A DNA stretch of 64,000 bases, taken from positions 62,001 through 126,000 of the forward strand of contig JAAENC010000496.1 in NCBI GenBank assembly GCA_024224815.1, given 5' to 3'. This document shows positions 53,701 to 60,952 of this stretch, piece by piece. Made by a program: the position numbers and the translations under genes. Origin of the DNA: Chloroflexota bacterium (GTDB lineage: Bacteria; Chloroflexota; Anaerolineae; Anaerolineales; Villigracilaceae). Positions within the stretch are counted from its first letter, which is position 1. The number at the start of each line of letters is the position of its first letter. The notes beneath the pieces are model-generated. The model did not search any database. It was not told the origin of the DNA and was given only the letters and a program-made list of their open reading frames with translations.

Positions 53701-53709
53701 CTTTTAGAA

Positions 53710-53746
53710 GGCCACAAAAATCTTGAAGATTTTTGTGGCCTGTTTT
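53710..53746 (+). terminator. Terminator after asnS
   Basis: GGCCACAAAAATCTT and AGATTTTTGTGGCC form a stem of about 14 bp with a tiny loop, followed by TTTTT. Confidence 0.92.
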
Positions 53747-53777
53747 TCAAAAAAAAATTTAAGCGCGGGTATTAAAT

Positions 53778-54794
53778 ATGAAAATAAAAATCGTTTTGAT
53801 AACACTTATCTATATATTTTTTCTCTCAGGCTGCATCAGTGTTACGCCTTATGCCACACCGCCAACAGCATCCCCAACTTCTAGCAATCTTACAACTATA
53901 CCTGTAGCGACGAACACACCAACACAAACCAGTACCCCAACAGCCACTTCAACTCTCCGATCGTATAGACCAACACCAGAAACACTTTACGGGTTTCCAA
54001 CACCTGAAATCATGGTGCTACCTACATGTGGCGTAGATGGTTGTTGGTTAAACTTCACTCCTGAGCCCCAGAGAAGTGATATTACATTTCATGAATTGTA
54101 TGTAGGAAAATACGTAGTAAGAAATTGGTGTGATACCGACCCAAAAGTCAATTATTTTCCTGCATCCTGTGCTGTCATAATTTCATCAAAGGGTATGGAG
54201 CAAATCGAAATTTGGGGATATGGAAAGGCATGGGTCGGAGCAGAAACAGGTGCAGATTTAACAGGAAATGGTATTCCAGAAATTGTTATTGATACATGGA
54301 ACGGTGCCGCAAACGATGGAACAGCAAAGTTTGTTTATGAAGCCGGAGAAACACTAACCAAAATTATGCAAGCTCATGGAGATGGAAACTTTATCGATTT
54401 GAATGAAGATGGGGCTTATGAATATGTTACGCCGCGCAGAATATGGACAAGCATCCCAAGTGTATCTAACGTATGGTTTTATGACGCTTATGAATATCAA
54501 AATGATACAAGTTATATGGTTTCGACCAAAAAATTTATGGAGCAAATCAACGATATTCAAATAAATCTCGATGCGCTTTCAGAGTTTGAAGAAGAATATC
54601 CAGATGCATCGCTTCAATTCGAAGTTTTTGATCATGACCACGGTCCAGCTGAAGCTAGTTTATACAGAATAGTTGCTTACTACCTCCTAGCTGAAGAAGA
54701 AAATACCGCATTGGAATTTTTGAATAAGTATTTTTCTGAAAAGAAAGCATCGGAATATTTGCTCGTTATTAAAAGTGATATAGGAATCAGATAG
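53778..54794 (+). CDS. Secreted lipoprotein with Thr/Pro linker, FG-GAP-like
   Basis: A 338-aa protein with a type II signal peptide (lipobox LSGC, Cys20), a Thr/Pro/Ser linker (about 25-65) and a globular domain. The region GADLTGNGIPEIVIDTWNGAANDG and FIDLNEDGAYEYV resembles FG-GAP/VCBS-like Ca-binding loops. The end is helical. AT-rich with respect to asnS. It lies between asnS and a diverged copy of the asnS 3' end, so it is a probable insertion. Confidence 0.7.
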   Translation: MKIKIVLITLIYIFFLSGCISVTPYATPPTASPTSSNLTTIPVATNTPTQTSTPTATSTLRSYRPTPETLYGFPTPEIMVLPTCGVDGCWLNFTPEPQRSDITFHELYVGKYVVRNWCDTDPKVNYFPASCAVIISSKGMEQIEIWGYGKAWVGAETGADLTGNGIPEIVIDTWNGAANDGTAKFVYEAGETLTKIMQAHGDGNFIDLNEDGAYEYVTPRRIWTSIPSVSNVWFYDAYEYQNDTSYMVSTKKFMEQINDIQINLDALSEFEEEYPDASLQFEVFDHDHGPAEASLYRIVAYYLLAEEENTALEFLNKYFSEKKASEYLLVIKSDIGIR

Positions 54795-54826
54795 CACCTT
54801 AAAACTCCCGCAAAGCTTTTAGAGTC

Positions 54827-54925
54827 CCGCCTCACCTTGCCTACGGCACCAACCACATCCGTGAGACCATTCTTTTCCCAAGGACATTCAAGCACAGACT
54901 ACAAAAGCCTTAAAGACCTTTGTAG
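54827..54925 (+). pseudogene. Duplicated 3' end of asnS with its terminator (remnant)
   Basis: Reads GTNHIRETILFPRTFK against [16 protein letters not shown] at the end of the intact asnS, then runs into a stop and a hairpin (CTACAAAAG / CTTTGTAG at 54899-54925) followed by TTTTTT. No other asnS sequence precedes it. It brackets the lipoprotein gene. Confidence 0.82.
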
Positions 54926-55312
54926 TGTCTTTTTTAACCACTCTACAAAACTATCAACTAGATTCTCACAATTCCCTACCCAGTCCAAAAACTTTATGGT
55001 ATAAAGTGCTTAACCCTGCTAAGCAGGTGATGTCGCACTCAAAGTTTTGTACCAACAATTGTATGAAGGGTTCCGATCTCACAGAGATTACGCGATAGGC
55101 CTGAGCCAAGGCGAAAGTTCTGCGGTAAGAACCCACACCTGTGAAAACAGGTTCAAAACATAGCGACACACGGCATTGGCGGGGTTACCCTTAACAGGGA
55201 TTAACAATAGAATAACGGAGAATCAGCGGCTGGATCCTGTGTTACGACAAGCTCAAAACCACAGGATTACGAGGTGAAGGTTCCGTCCCGCAACGGACGC
55301 GCTAAGGACTTT

Positions 55313-55346
55313 CCCTCTCCTTCTAGGAGAGGGGTAGGGGTGAGGT
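55313..55346. repeat. Palindromic repeat inside the structured RNA
   Basis: CCCTCTCCT / AGGAGAGGG followed by GTAGGGGTGAGGT resembles a repeat common in environmental bacterial genomes (from general knowledge), suggesting insertion into the RNA. Confidence 0.5.
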
Positions 55347-55534
55347 CTGAAAATCGAAGAGATCAGCGGATGCCTTTGGAGTTTTATCACAAACTCCCTT
55401 CTCCCTTCCAAAGAAAATATGGACTGAAAAGCCTACGGTAACGTGGGCTACAGAGGACATATGGTGGTACAGGTGAGTTGTACCTGTTTATAAATCTGGA
55501 AGGGCATCTTTATTTAAACGGACTTCGTTTGCAT

Positions 55535-55563
55535 AGGTATGTCTATATAGGCATACCTTTTTT
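55535..55563 (+). terminator. Terminator of the structured RNA
   Basis: AGGTATG pairs with CATACCT over a 10-nt loop and runs into TTTTTT. It lies about 90 nt before the Ada-like gene. Confidence 0.8.
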
Positions 55564-55654
55564 GTTTAAGTCATTTGTCTAAACACAGCAAGAAACGGGT
55601 CGCCTTTTTAGCACAAAAAACTATACTTGGATAAAAAAGTCCAAGGAGAAAAGT

Positions 55655-56497
55655 ATGAATACACTAAAGCTCAATCTATACGAATCAGCAAATGATTACA
55701 CCCTTATTGCCCAAGCCATAGACTATCTTGAAGCGCACAAACGTCAACAGCCCACACTCAAGGAAGTTGCAGCACAAGTTGCTTTAAGCGAATATCATTT
55801 TCAACGTCTTTTCACCCGTTGGGTCGGTATTAGCCCCAAACGTTTCTTGCAATTTTTAACCAAAGAGAGCGCAAAACGTATTTTAGCGCACAGCACTTTG
55901 CTCGACGCTACCTACCAAAGCGGCCTTTCTAGCGCGGGGCGTTTGCACGACCTTTTTGTTCACACCGAAGCGATTACACCGGGCGAATATAAAAGTAAAG
56001 GAGCAGGGCTTGAGATTATCTATGGAAGCCACCCCACACCTTTTGGACAGGCTTTTATTGCCCTAACACCGCGCGGTATTTGCCGGTTGAGTTTTGATAC
56101 AGAAGATGCGCTAATAGCCTTAAAAAGGGATTGGGAAAACGCGACTTTGATAGAGAACCGCGCAAAAACACAGATTCTTATCAAGAAAATTTTTACGCCC
56201 GCCAAACAGGATGAAACGCCCTTGGCCCTACACTTGCGAGGCACCAATTTTCAGATTCAAGTCTGGGAAGCACTTCTCCGTATCCCCAGTGGACAATTAT
56301 CTACCTATGGCGGAATCGCCTCTGCAATTAGTCGCCCCAAAGCATCTCGTGCTGTGGGTAGCGCTGTTGGCAAGAATCCTGTTCCTTTGCTAATCCCTTG
56401 TCATCGCGTAATCCGCGCAACGGGCGAATTCGGACAATATGCCTTTGGCAGCACCCGCAAAAAAGCCATTCTCGGTTGGGAAATGGCAAACGCGTAG
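55655..56497 (+). CDS. AraC-type HTH fused to methylated-DNA--protein-cysteine methyltransferase (Ada-like)
   Basis: A 280-aa repair protein: AraC-type helix-turn-helix (about 35-115, LKEVAAQVALSEYHFQRLFTRWVG) fused to the alkyltransferase domain with the active cysteine in IPCHRVIRATG near residue 250. The N-terminal zinc/phosphotriester domain of E. coli Ada is absent. It removes methyl groups from O6-methylguanine and may regulate its own or repair genes. RBS AAGGAG precedes the ATG. Confidence 0.92.
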   Translation: MNTLKLNLYESANDYTLIAQAIDYLEAHKRQQPTLKEVAAQVALSEYHFQRLFTRWVGISPKRFLQFLTKESAKRILAHSTLLDATYQSGLSSAGRLHDLFVHTEAITPGEYKSKGAGLEIIYGSHPTPFGQAFIALTPRGICRLSFDTEDALIALKRDWENATLIENRAKTQILIKKIFTPAKQDETPLALHLRGTNFQIQVWEALLRIPSGQLSTYGGIASAISRPKASRAVGSAVGKNPVPLLIPCHRVIRATGEFGQYAFGSTRKKAILGWEMANA

Positions 56498-56552
56498 GTC
56501 ACGTTTCAATGTGACAAAAACGTATGCTAAAAACATAACCTACAGAAAAACT

Positions 56553-57512
56553 ATGACAAATATCAACAAAAAAACACTTATCTGGGTCGCGCTAATTTCC
56601 ATCTATCTTATTTGGGGATCAACCTATCTTGCTATTCGCTATGTTGTCGGGAGTATGCCGCCCTTTATGGCTATGGGGATGCGTTTTATCACAGCCGGAG
56701 TGGCTCTGTATATTTGGCGCATCGCCAAAGGCGACTCCATCCCTACGCGTAAACAATGGCGGGATGCAGGCATTATCGGGTTGTTATTACTCGTCGGCGG
56801 GAATGGTTTGGTCGCATGGGCAGAGCAATTTGTGCCATCAAGTATTGCGGCATTGCTTATTAGCACCGTCCCCATCTGGATGGTAGTGCTCGAATCCTTG
56901 CGTCCGGGTGGAGAAAAACCAACTGTGAGAGCAATTATCGGCTTAGTGCTTGGTTTTGGCGGTGTTGCGTTAATGATCGGGCCTGGTGAATTGAGTCAGG
57001 AAATTGGTGCTCTACATCCGCTTGGGCTAATTGCGCTCCCTACGGCTGCTTTGTTGTGGTCTTTTGGCTCAGTTCATAGCAGAAGTTCAGACCTGCCAGA
57101 ATCGACGCTAATGACAACTAGTGTAGAGATGTTGGTCGGCAGTGCGGGTTTATTTCTTGTGAGTATTATCCGCAACGAGTGGAGCGGGTTTAGCTTCAGA
57201 GCAGTAAACACCGAAGCGTGGATAGGCTTGGTTTATTTAGCCATTTTCGGGTCCTTGGTCGCTTTTGTTGCCTATGCTTATTTGCTCAAGAATGCGCCAG
57301 TCTCGTTGATTTCAACCTATGCTTATATAAACCCTATCATAGCGATATTTCTGGGTGCGTGGATCGCCAACGAGACATTAAACGCAAGAACTATTCTTGC
57401 CGCAATGGTTATTCTTGGGGCAGTGATTCTGATCACGACCGGAAAAAGCCGCTCTAAGCCGAGCAAGCCCAAATCAAGGTACGATGCGGACGAAGTCGTC
57501 CAGTCCGCTTAA
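56553..57512 (+). CDS. EamA-family (DMT) transporter
   Basis: A 319-aa protein with ten helices in two EamA repeats: YLIWGSTYLAIRYVVGSMPPF opens the first and VSLISTYAYINPIIAIFLGAW lies in the second. The YedA-like subgroup exports amino acids or metabolites. I chose ATG 56553 (MTNINKK); an upstream frame overlaps the Ada-like gene and lacks homology. It is cotranscribed with that gene only if no terminator intervenes; none is seen. Confidence 0.86.
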   Translation: MTNINKKTLIWVALISIYLIWGSTYLAIRYVVGSMPPFMAMGMRFITAGVALYIWRIAKGDSIPTRKQWRDAGIIGLLLLVGGNGLVAWAEQFVPSSIAALLISTVPIWMVVLESLRPGGEKPTVRAIIGLVLGFGGVALMIGPGELSQEIGALHPLGLIALPTAALLWSFGSVHSRSSDLPESTLMTTSVEMLVGSAGLFLVSIIRNEWSGFSFRAVNTEAWIGLVYLAIFGSLVAFVAYAYLLKNAPVSLISTYAYINPIIAIFLGAWIANETLNARTILAAMVILGAVILITTGKSRSKPSKPKSRYDADEVVQSA

Positions 57513-57582
57513 TTTATTCACTATCTGCGTAACACGCAGTTTAGATTATCAATTTATCCAAATATTTTATAGGAGAAAAAAA

Positions 57583-58920
57583 ATGGATACTAAAGAATTG
57601 CTAGAACGTATTGAGAAAGACAATGTAAAGTTTATTTCATTGCAATTTACCGATGTCAGTGGCACGGTCAAATCAGTGGATATGCCTGTGCGCAATTTCC
57701 CTGATGCCGCCGAAGATGGCGTTTGGTTTGACGGCTCATCCGTAGCCGGGTTTGGACGCATTCAGGAAAGTGATATGCGCCTGATCGTAGATAAAAACAC
57801 TTATGCTGTTTTGCCTTGGTCGCCCGAAGAACGCCGTCGCGCACGTGTTTTTTGCGATGTATACACACCCGATGGTGAGCCATTTGAAGGTGACCCACGC
57901 GGCACATTAAAGAAAATGTTAGCCAAAATTGCCGAGCGCGGTTGGACCCTTAACATTGGCGCAGAGCCAGAATTTTTCCTTTTCAAACGCGGCAATGGTT
58001 CTGGCGTTCACCCCGTTCCGCATGATATTGGTGGTTATTTTGACTTTTCTGCCAACGACGAGGCCGTACGCGTCCGCACCGAGCTAATGGAAGCCCTCGA
58101 CGAAATGGGTTTGGATATTGAAGTAGGCCACCACGAAGTGGCATTGGGCCAACACGAAATTGATTTTCGTTATGATGATGCCTTGAAAATTGCAGACAAT
58201 ATCCTAACCCTGAAATACACCGTCAAAGCAATTGCGGCACAAAATGGCCTGATCGCTTCTTTCATGCCAAAACCGATTTATGGCGAAAATGGCTCAGGCA
58301 TGCACTGCCATCAATCTCTTTTTGATAAAAATGGCGAAAATCTCTTCTTTGACGATAACGATGAGTTCAAACTCTCGAAATTGGCCTACAGCTTCATGGC
58401 TGGACAATTGAAACACGCTCGTGCATTAACAGCCGTTGTCGCCCCAACTATTAACTCTTATAAACGCTTGGTTCCCGGCTACGAAGCTCCCGTATATATC
58501 GGATGGGCACAAACCAACCGCTCGGCATTAATTCGCATTCCTCGCCACATCGAAGGACGCGACAAAGCCGTTCGTGCCGAATTGCGTTACCCGGATCCTT
58601 CATCAAACCCTTATTTGGCTTTCGCTGCCATGCTCGGCGCCGCCCTTGACGGTGTCGACAACGAACTAACTGTTGGTGAACCAATGAATAATATCAATAT
58701 TTATCATCTGACCCCCGAAGAGCGCGCAGAAAAAGGAATCAAATCGCTACCCGGCTCACTCGCTGAGGCCATGCGTGAATTGGAAAGTAATGAAGTAATA
58801 AAAGATGCTTTGGGCGCGTCCGCCTACAAAGCATTCTCCCGCGCAAAATGGGCAGAGATCGAAGAGCATCGCTTAAATGTTTCAGACTGGGAAGTTGAAC
58901 GCTATTTAGAATCGGCGTAG
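57583..58920 (+). CDS. glnA: Glutamine synthetase type I
   Basis: A 445-aa GS. Motifs: WFDGSSVAGFGRIQESDM, AEPEFFLF, the latch region GSGMHCHQSLF and the ATP-site sequence VPGYEAPVYIGWAQTNRSALIRIP, and RYPDPSSNPYLAFAAMLGA. The short length and absence of the usual adenylylation Tyr segment point to GSI-alpha, regulated by feedback rather than adenylylation. It makes glutamine from glutamate and ammonia. ATG 57583 has AGGAG before it; upstream in-frame starts are discarded. Confidence 0.95.
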   Translation: MDTKELLERIEKDNVKFISLQFTDVSGTVKSVDMPVRNFPDAAEDGVWFDGSSVAGFGRIQESDMRLIVDKNTYAVLPWSPEERRRARVFCDVYTPDGEPFEGDPRGTLKKMLAKIAERGWTLNIGAEPEFFLFKRGNGSGVHPVPHDIGGYFDFSANDEAVRVRTELMEALDEMGLDIEVGHHEVALGQHEIDFRYDDALKIADNILTLKYTVKAIAAQNGLIASFMPKPIYGENGSGMHCHQSLFDKNGENLFFDDNDEFKLSKLAYSFMAGQLKHARALTAVVAPTINSYKRLVPGYEAPVYIGWAQTNRSALIRIPRHIEGRDKAVRAELRYPDPSSNPYLAFAAMLGAALDGVDNELTVGEPMNNINIYHLTPEERAEKGIKSLPGSLAEAMRELESNEVIKDALGASAYKAFSRAKWAEIEEHRLNVSDWEVERYLESA

Positions 58921-58955
58921 TGCCAGTGAGCGATATGTAGTAATCTGTATTCAGT

Positions 58956-58999
58956 AAAAAATCCCTCTGAGATGATATTTTTCTCGGAGGGATTTTTTT
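58956..58999 (+). terminator. Terminator after glnA
   Basis: AAAAAATCCCTC(T)GAG and CTC(G)GAGGGATTTTTTT form a long stem with a T-run. The rest of the gap to 59138 holds nothing I can name. Confidence 0.9.
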
Positions 59000-59138
59000 A
59001 TTAGGATCTAAAGCCGTGCAACAAACTTAATTTTGGCTTGCCACCGTTAAATCAACATTTTTCCGGCGAAAAGCTTGCTGCTCATTTGTCTCGCTACAAG
59101 CGTGACCTACCAACAGACCACTGATTACTGAGCACTGC

Positions 59139-60065
59139 CTACTGCCCACTTTTTTCCATCATTCTGCAAAAAGTACAGACATCCTGCCCCGATGTTGGCT
59201 GCCCGCAAGTAGGGCAAATATGCAACTCGGGGACAATTTTAGTAGTCGGTTCAGCGAAAAGCCCTTTCTTTTTAGCAGAGAGAAATTTCGTAAAGAAGTG
59301 TATCTTTGCGCCGGGATGTTCGTTTTCCAATTGGTTGAGTATTTCCTTATACTGCGTTGAAGTTGAACCTACAGCAAAGGGGCATTCATCGTAGATATAT
59401 TCGATTCCGCGCAATAATGTATAAGCTGCCATCTCTCGCTCATAGAAACGGAATAAAGGTTTTACTTTACGAGCCAAGCCATCTCTTTCTGCTAAAACAG
59501 GATGTTGACGGATAAGATAATCACCATTCCATTGGAGGGTATTCGAGAAAAGAGTCGCGGCTTCGTCATCGAGATTGTGTCCTGTAGCGAGCACGTCGTA
59601 GCCAAAATCACGGGCAATTCGATTCATCTCATGTCTTTTGACCAACCCACAGGATGAGCAGGGTTTATCGCGTCCACGGCGGGTCTCTTTGGCAAGGGTG
59701 GGCAGATCTGTCCCGTAATCAGATGCCATATTAACGATATGCAAGTTCAAATCACGGGCGTTTGCGAATTCTTCTGTTAATCGCTGAGATTCAGATGAAT
59801 AACTAATCCCCTCATCAATGCCAAGGGCGATATAAAGCCCATCCGCTTTATAACCGAGAATATTGAGCATATCCCAGAGAGCGAGAGAATCTTTGCCGCC
59901 GGAAACGGCGACAAGAATCTTCTCATCGGGCGTGAACATCTTGTATTTTTCGATAAATTTCTGCGTCTGCTCAGGGAGCCATTGCAAGAAATCATCTTTG
60001 CAAAGCCCCATATTATGCTGGCGCATATTGATAACGGCTTTACCACCGCATTTTTTACATTTCAT
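59139..60065 (-). CDS. ttuA: tRNA 2-thiolation enzyme TtuA-like (TtcA/Ncs6 family)
   Basis: A 308-aa adenylating sulfurtransferase. N-terminal zinc finger C3, C6, H17, C22; PP-loop SGGKDS at 55-60; Fe-S cysteines C136, C139 (CSSCG) and C229 (YDECP); GHNLDDEA at 163-170; C-terminal zinc finger CPTCGQPTSGQDVCTFC. This set matches TtuA, which makes 2-thiouridine/2-thioribothymidine at tRNA position 54 with the help of the sulfur carrier TtuB. A candidate TtuB gene is 114 nt upstream on the same strand, beyond a MITE-like element. Confidence 0.88.
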   Translation of the reverse strand: MKCKKCGGKAVINMRQHNMGLCKDDFLQWLPEQTQKFIEKYKMFTPDEKILVAVSGGKDSLALWDMLNILGYKADGLYIALGIDEGISYSSESQRLTEEFANARDLNLHIVNMASDYGTDLPTLAKETRRGRDKPCSSCGLVKRHEMNRIARDFGYDVLATGHNLDDEAATLFSNTLQWNGDYLIRQHPVLAERDGLARKVKPLFRFYEREMAAYTLLRGIEYIYDECPFAVGSTSTQYKEILNQLENEHPGAKIHFFTKFLSAKKKGLFAEPTTKIVPELHICPTCGQPTSGQDVCTFCRMMEKSGQ

Positions 60066-60076
60066 AATTTAGTTTA

Positions 60077-60175
60077 GTAGGGGCGACCCGTTTTGATAAA
60101 AAGAAATTTTCTGTTTTCACAACATCTTTTCTTAGAAGAAAATTCACCTTGCAAAGCATATAGGGTCGCCCTTAC
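60077..60175. mobile_element. MITE-like element, family A, copy 3
   Basis: A 99-bp element with ends GTAGGGGCGACCC and GGGTCGCCCTTAC, in the space between the ttuB-like and ttuA genes. Same orientation as the copies at 7178 and 14360. Confidence 0.8.
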
Positions 60176-60179
60176 GATA

Positions 60180-60380
60180 TTATCCGCCAGAGATGACAGA
60201 GACGAGTTTGATTATTTCTCCCTTTCGGAGAATCACATCTTCGGTGACCAGCTCGCCATCGCGCACACAGATAATAGATTCGGGGAGGATTTCGAGTTTA
60301 TTTAGGGCGGCAAGGATGGTGCTACCTGCTTTGACTTCGTATTTTTGGTTTCGTAAAACGATTGTGGCTGTATTTTCCAT
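60180..60380 (-). CDS. ttuB: Ubiquitin-like sulfur carrier, TtuB/ThiS/MoaD type
   Basis: A 66-aa protein of beta-grasp type ending SVISGG. The C-terminal Gly-Gly is needed to form a thiocarboxylate. Typical features: AGSTILAALNKLEI, VRDGELVTEDVILRKGE. Its neighbour downstream is a TtuA homologue, so TtuB is the best call; ThiS and MoaD, which donate sulfur for thiamine or molybdopterin, remain possible, but no thi or moa genes are nearby. Confidence 0.8.
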   Translation of the reverse strand: MENTATIVLRNQKYEVKAGSTILAALNKLEILPESIICVRDGELVTEDVILRKGEIIKLVSVISGG

Positions 60381-60424
60381 AGCGGCGATTTTACCACTTT
60401 CTGTAAGCGCTCAGTTTTCTTGGT

Positions 60425-60515
60425 AATGATTTTGCGAGGCGGCTTTATCGCCGAAGCAATCTCAAAAAATGTGAGACTGCCACGTCGCAAAAGCGTGCTC
60501 CTCGCAGAGGCATCT
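60425..60515. repeat. Dispersed palindromic repeat (TTGCGAGG family), copy 5
   Basis: Starts TTTTGCGAGGCGGC and ends GCTCCTCGCAGAGGCATC, with the shared core CCGAAGCAATCTC, very like copy 1 at 4304. Confidence 0.78.
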
Positions 60516-60544
60516 GAGCCTTATTCTTGTGGTACGATTCGACT

Positions 60545-60898
60545 ATGAATCACAACCATAAAATCGGGTGCTGGGGCGAGGAGATCGCCGCTGAATATTT
60601 GCAAGAAAAAGGCTATGAATTTGTGGATAAGAACGTCCGCACCCCATACGGGGAGATCGACCTCATACATCGTCTTGACGGAATCACAATCTTCGTCGAA
60701 GTCAAAACGCGGACATCGTCTCGCTACGGCTATCCTGAAGAAGCGATCACGGCCCGAAAACAACAGCATATTTTCGATTCAGCGGAGCATTACGCGCAGG
60801 AGAATAAGTTAGAACATTGGCAAATTGACGCAATCTCTGTTGAAGGGAAACCTTCTGGGAAAACGCCAAAGATTACGCATTTTGAAGATATTTTATAA
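60545..60898 (+). CDS. YraN family protein (UPF0102, endonuclease-like)
   Basis: A 117-aa protein with the YraN restriction-endonuclease-like fold: GCWGEEIAAEYLQEKGY, then VRTPYGEIDLI and IFVEVKTRTSSRYGYPEEAI, where E, D and E-V-K form the nuclease-like site. Function is not settled. Start at ATG 60545 (MNHNHKIG); an ATG further upstream adds six residues without support. Confidence 0.88.
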   Translation: MNHNHKIGCWGEEIAAEYLQEKGYEFVDKNVRTPYGEIDLIHRLDGITIFVEVKTRTSSRYGYPEEAITARKQQHIFDSAEHYAQENKLEHWQIDAISVEGKPSGKTPKITHFEDIL

Positions 60899-60952
60899 TC
60901 AAAGCAATTATTTACTCAAATAAAACCCATTCTATTTGGCAGGTTACTTCTA

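Larger units (their letters stand above)
55012..55563 (+). ncRNA. Orphan structured noncoding RNA, about 550 nt
   Basis: The gap 54926-55654 has no credible gene. An extended -10 TGGTATAAA (54997-55005) and a terminator (55535-55563) bound a sequence dense in hairpins: CCTGC/GCAGG at 55015, ACCTGT-GAAA-ACAGGT at 55137-55152, ATCCTGTG/CACAGGAT near 55233-55266, a 9-bp CCCTCTCCT stem at 55313, GGAGTTT/AAACTCC near 55378 and AGCCTACG-GTAA-CGTGGGCT at 55430-55449. Two loops are GNRA-type. It lacks the conserved ends of tmRNA and the RNase P CR-I motif, so I give no family name. Confidence 0.6.

Noticed and set aside
55012..55563. RNase P RNA, tmRNA or SRP RNA
   Set aside because: A stretch with GCGGTAAGAACC resembles part of RNase P, but the CR-I motif GAGGAAAGTCC and the closing ACAGAA...GGCTTA are absent on the plus strand; tmRNA ends and the SRP GGAAGGAAGCAGCC motif are also absent.
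55013..55563. Group I or group II intron
   Set aside because: Neither the GTGYG start and domain V consensus nor group I core sequences are recognisable, and flanks do not form an interrupted gene.
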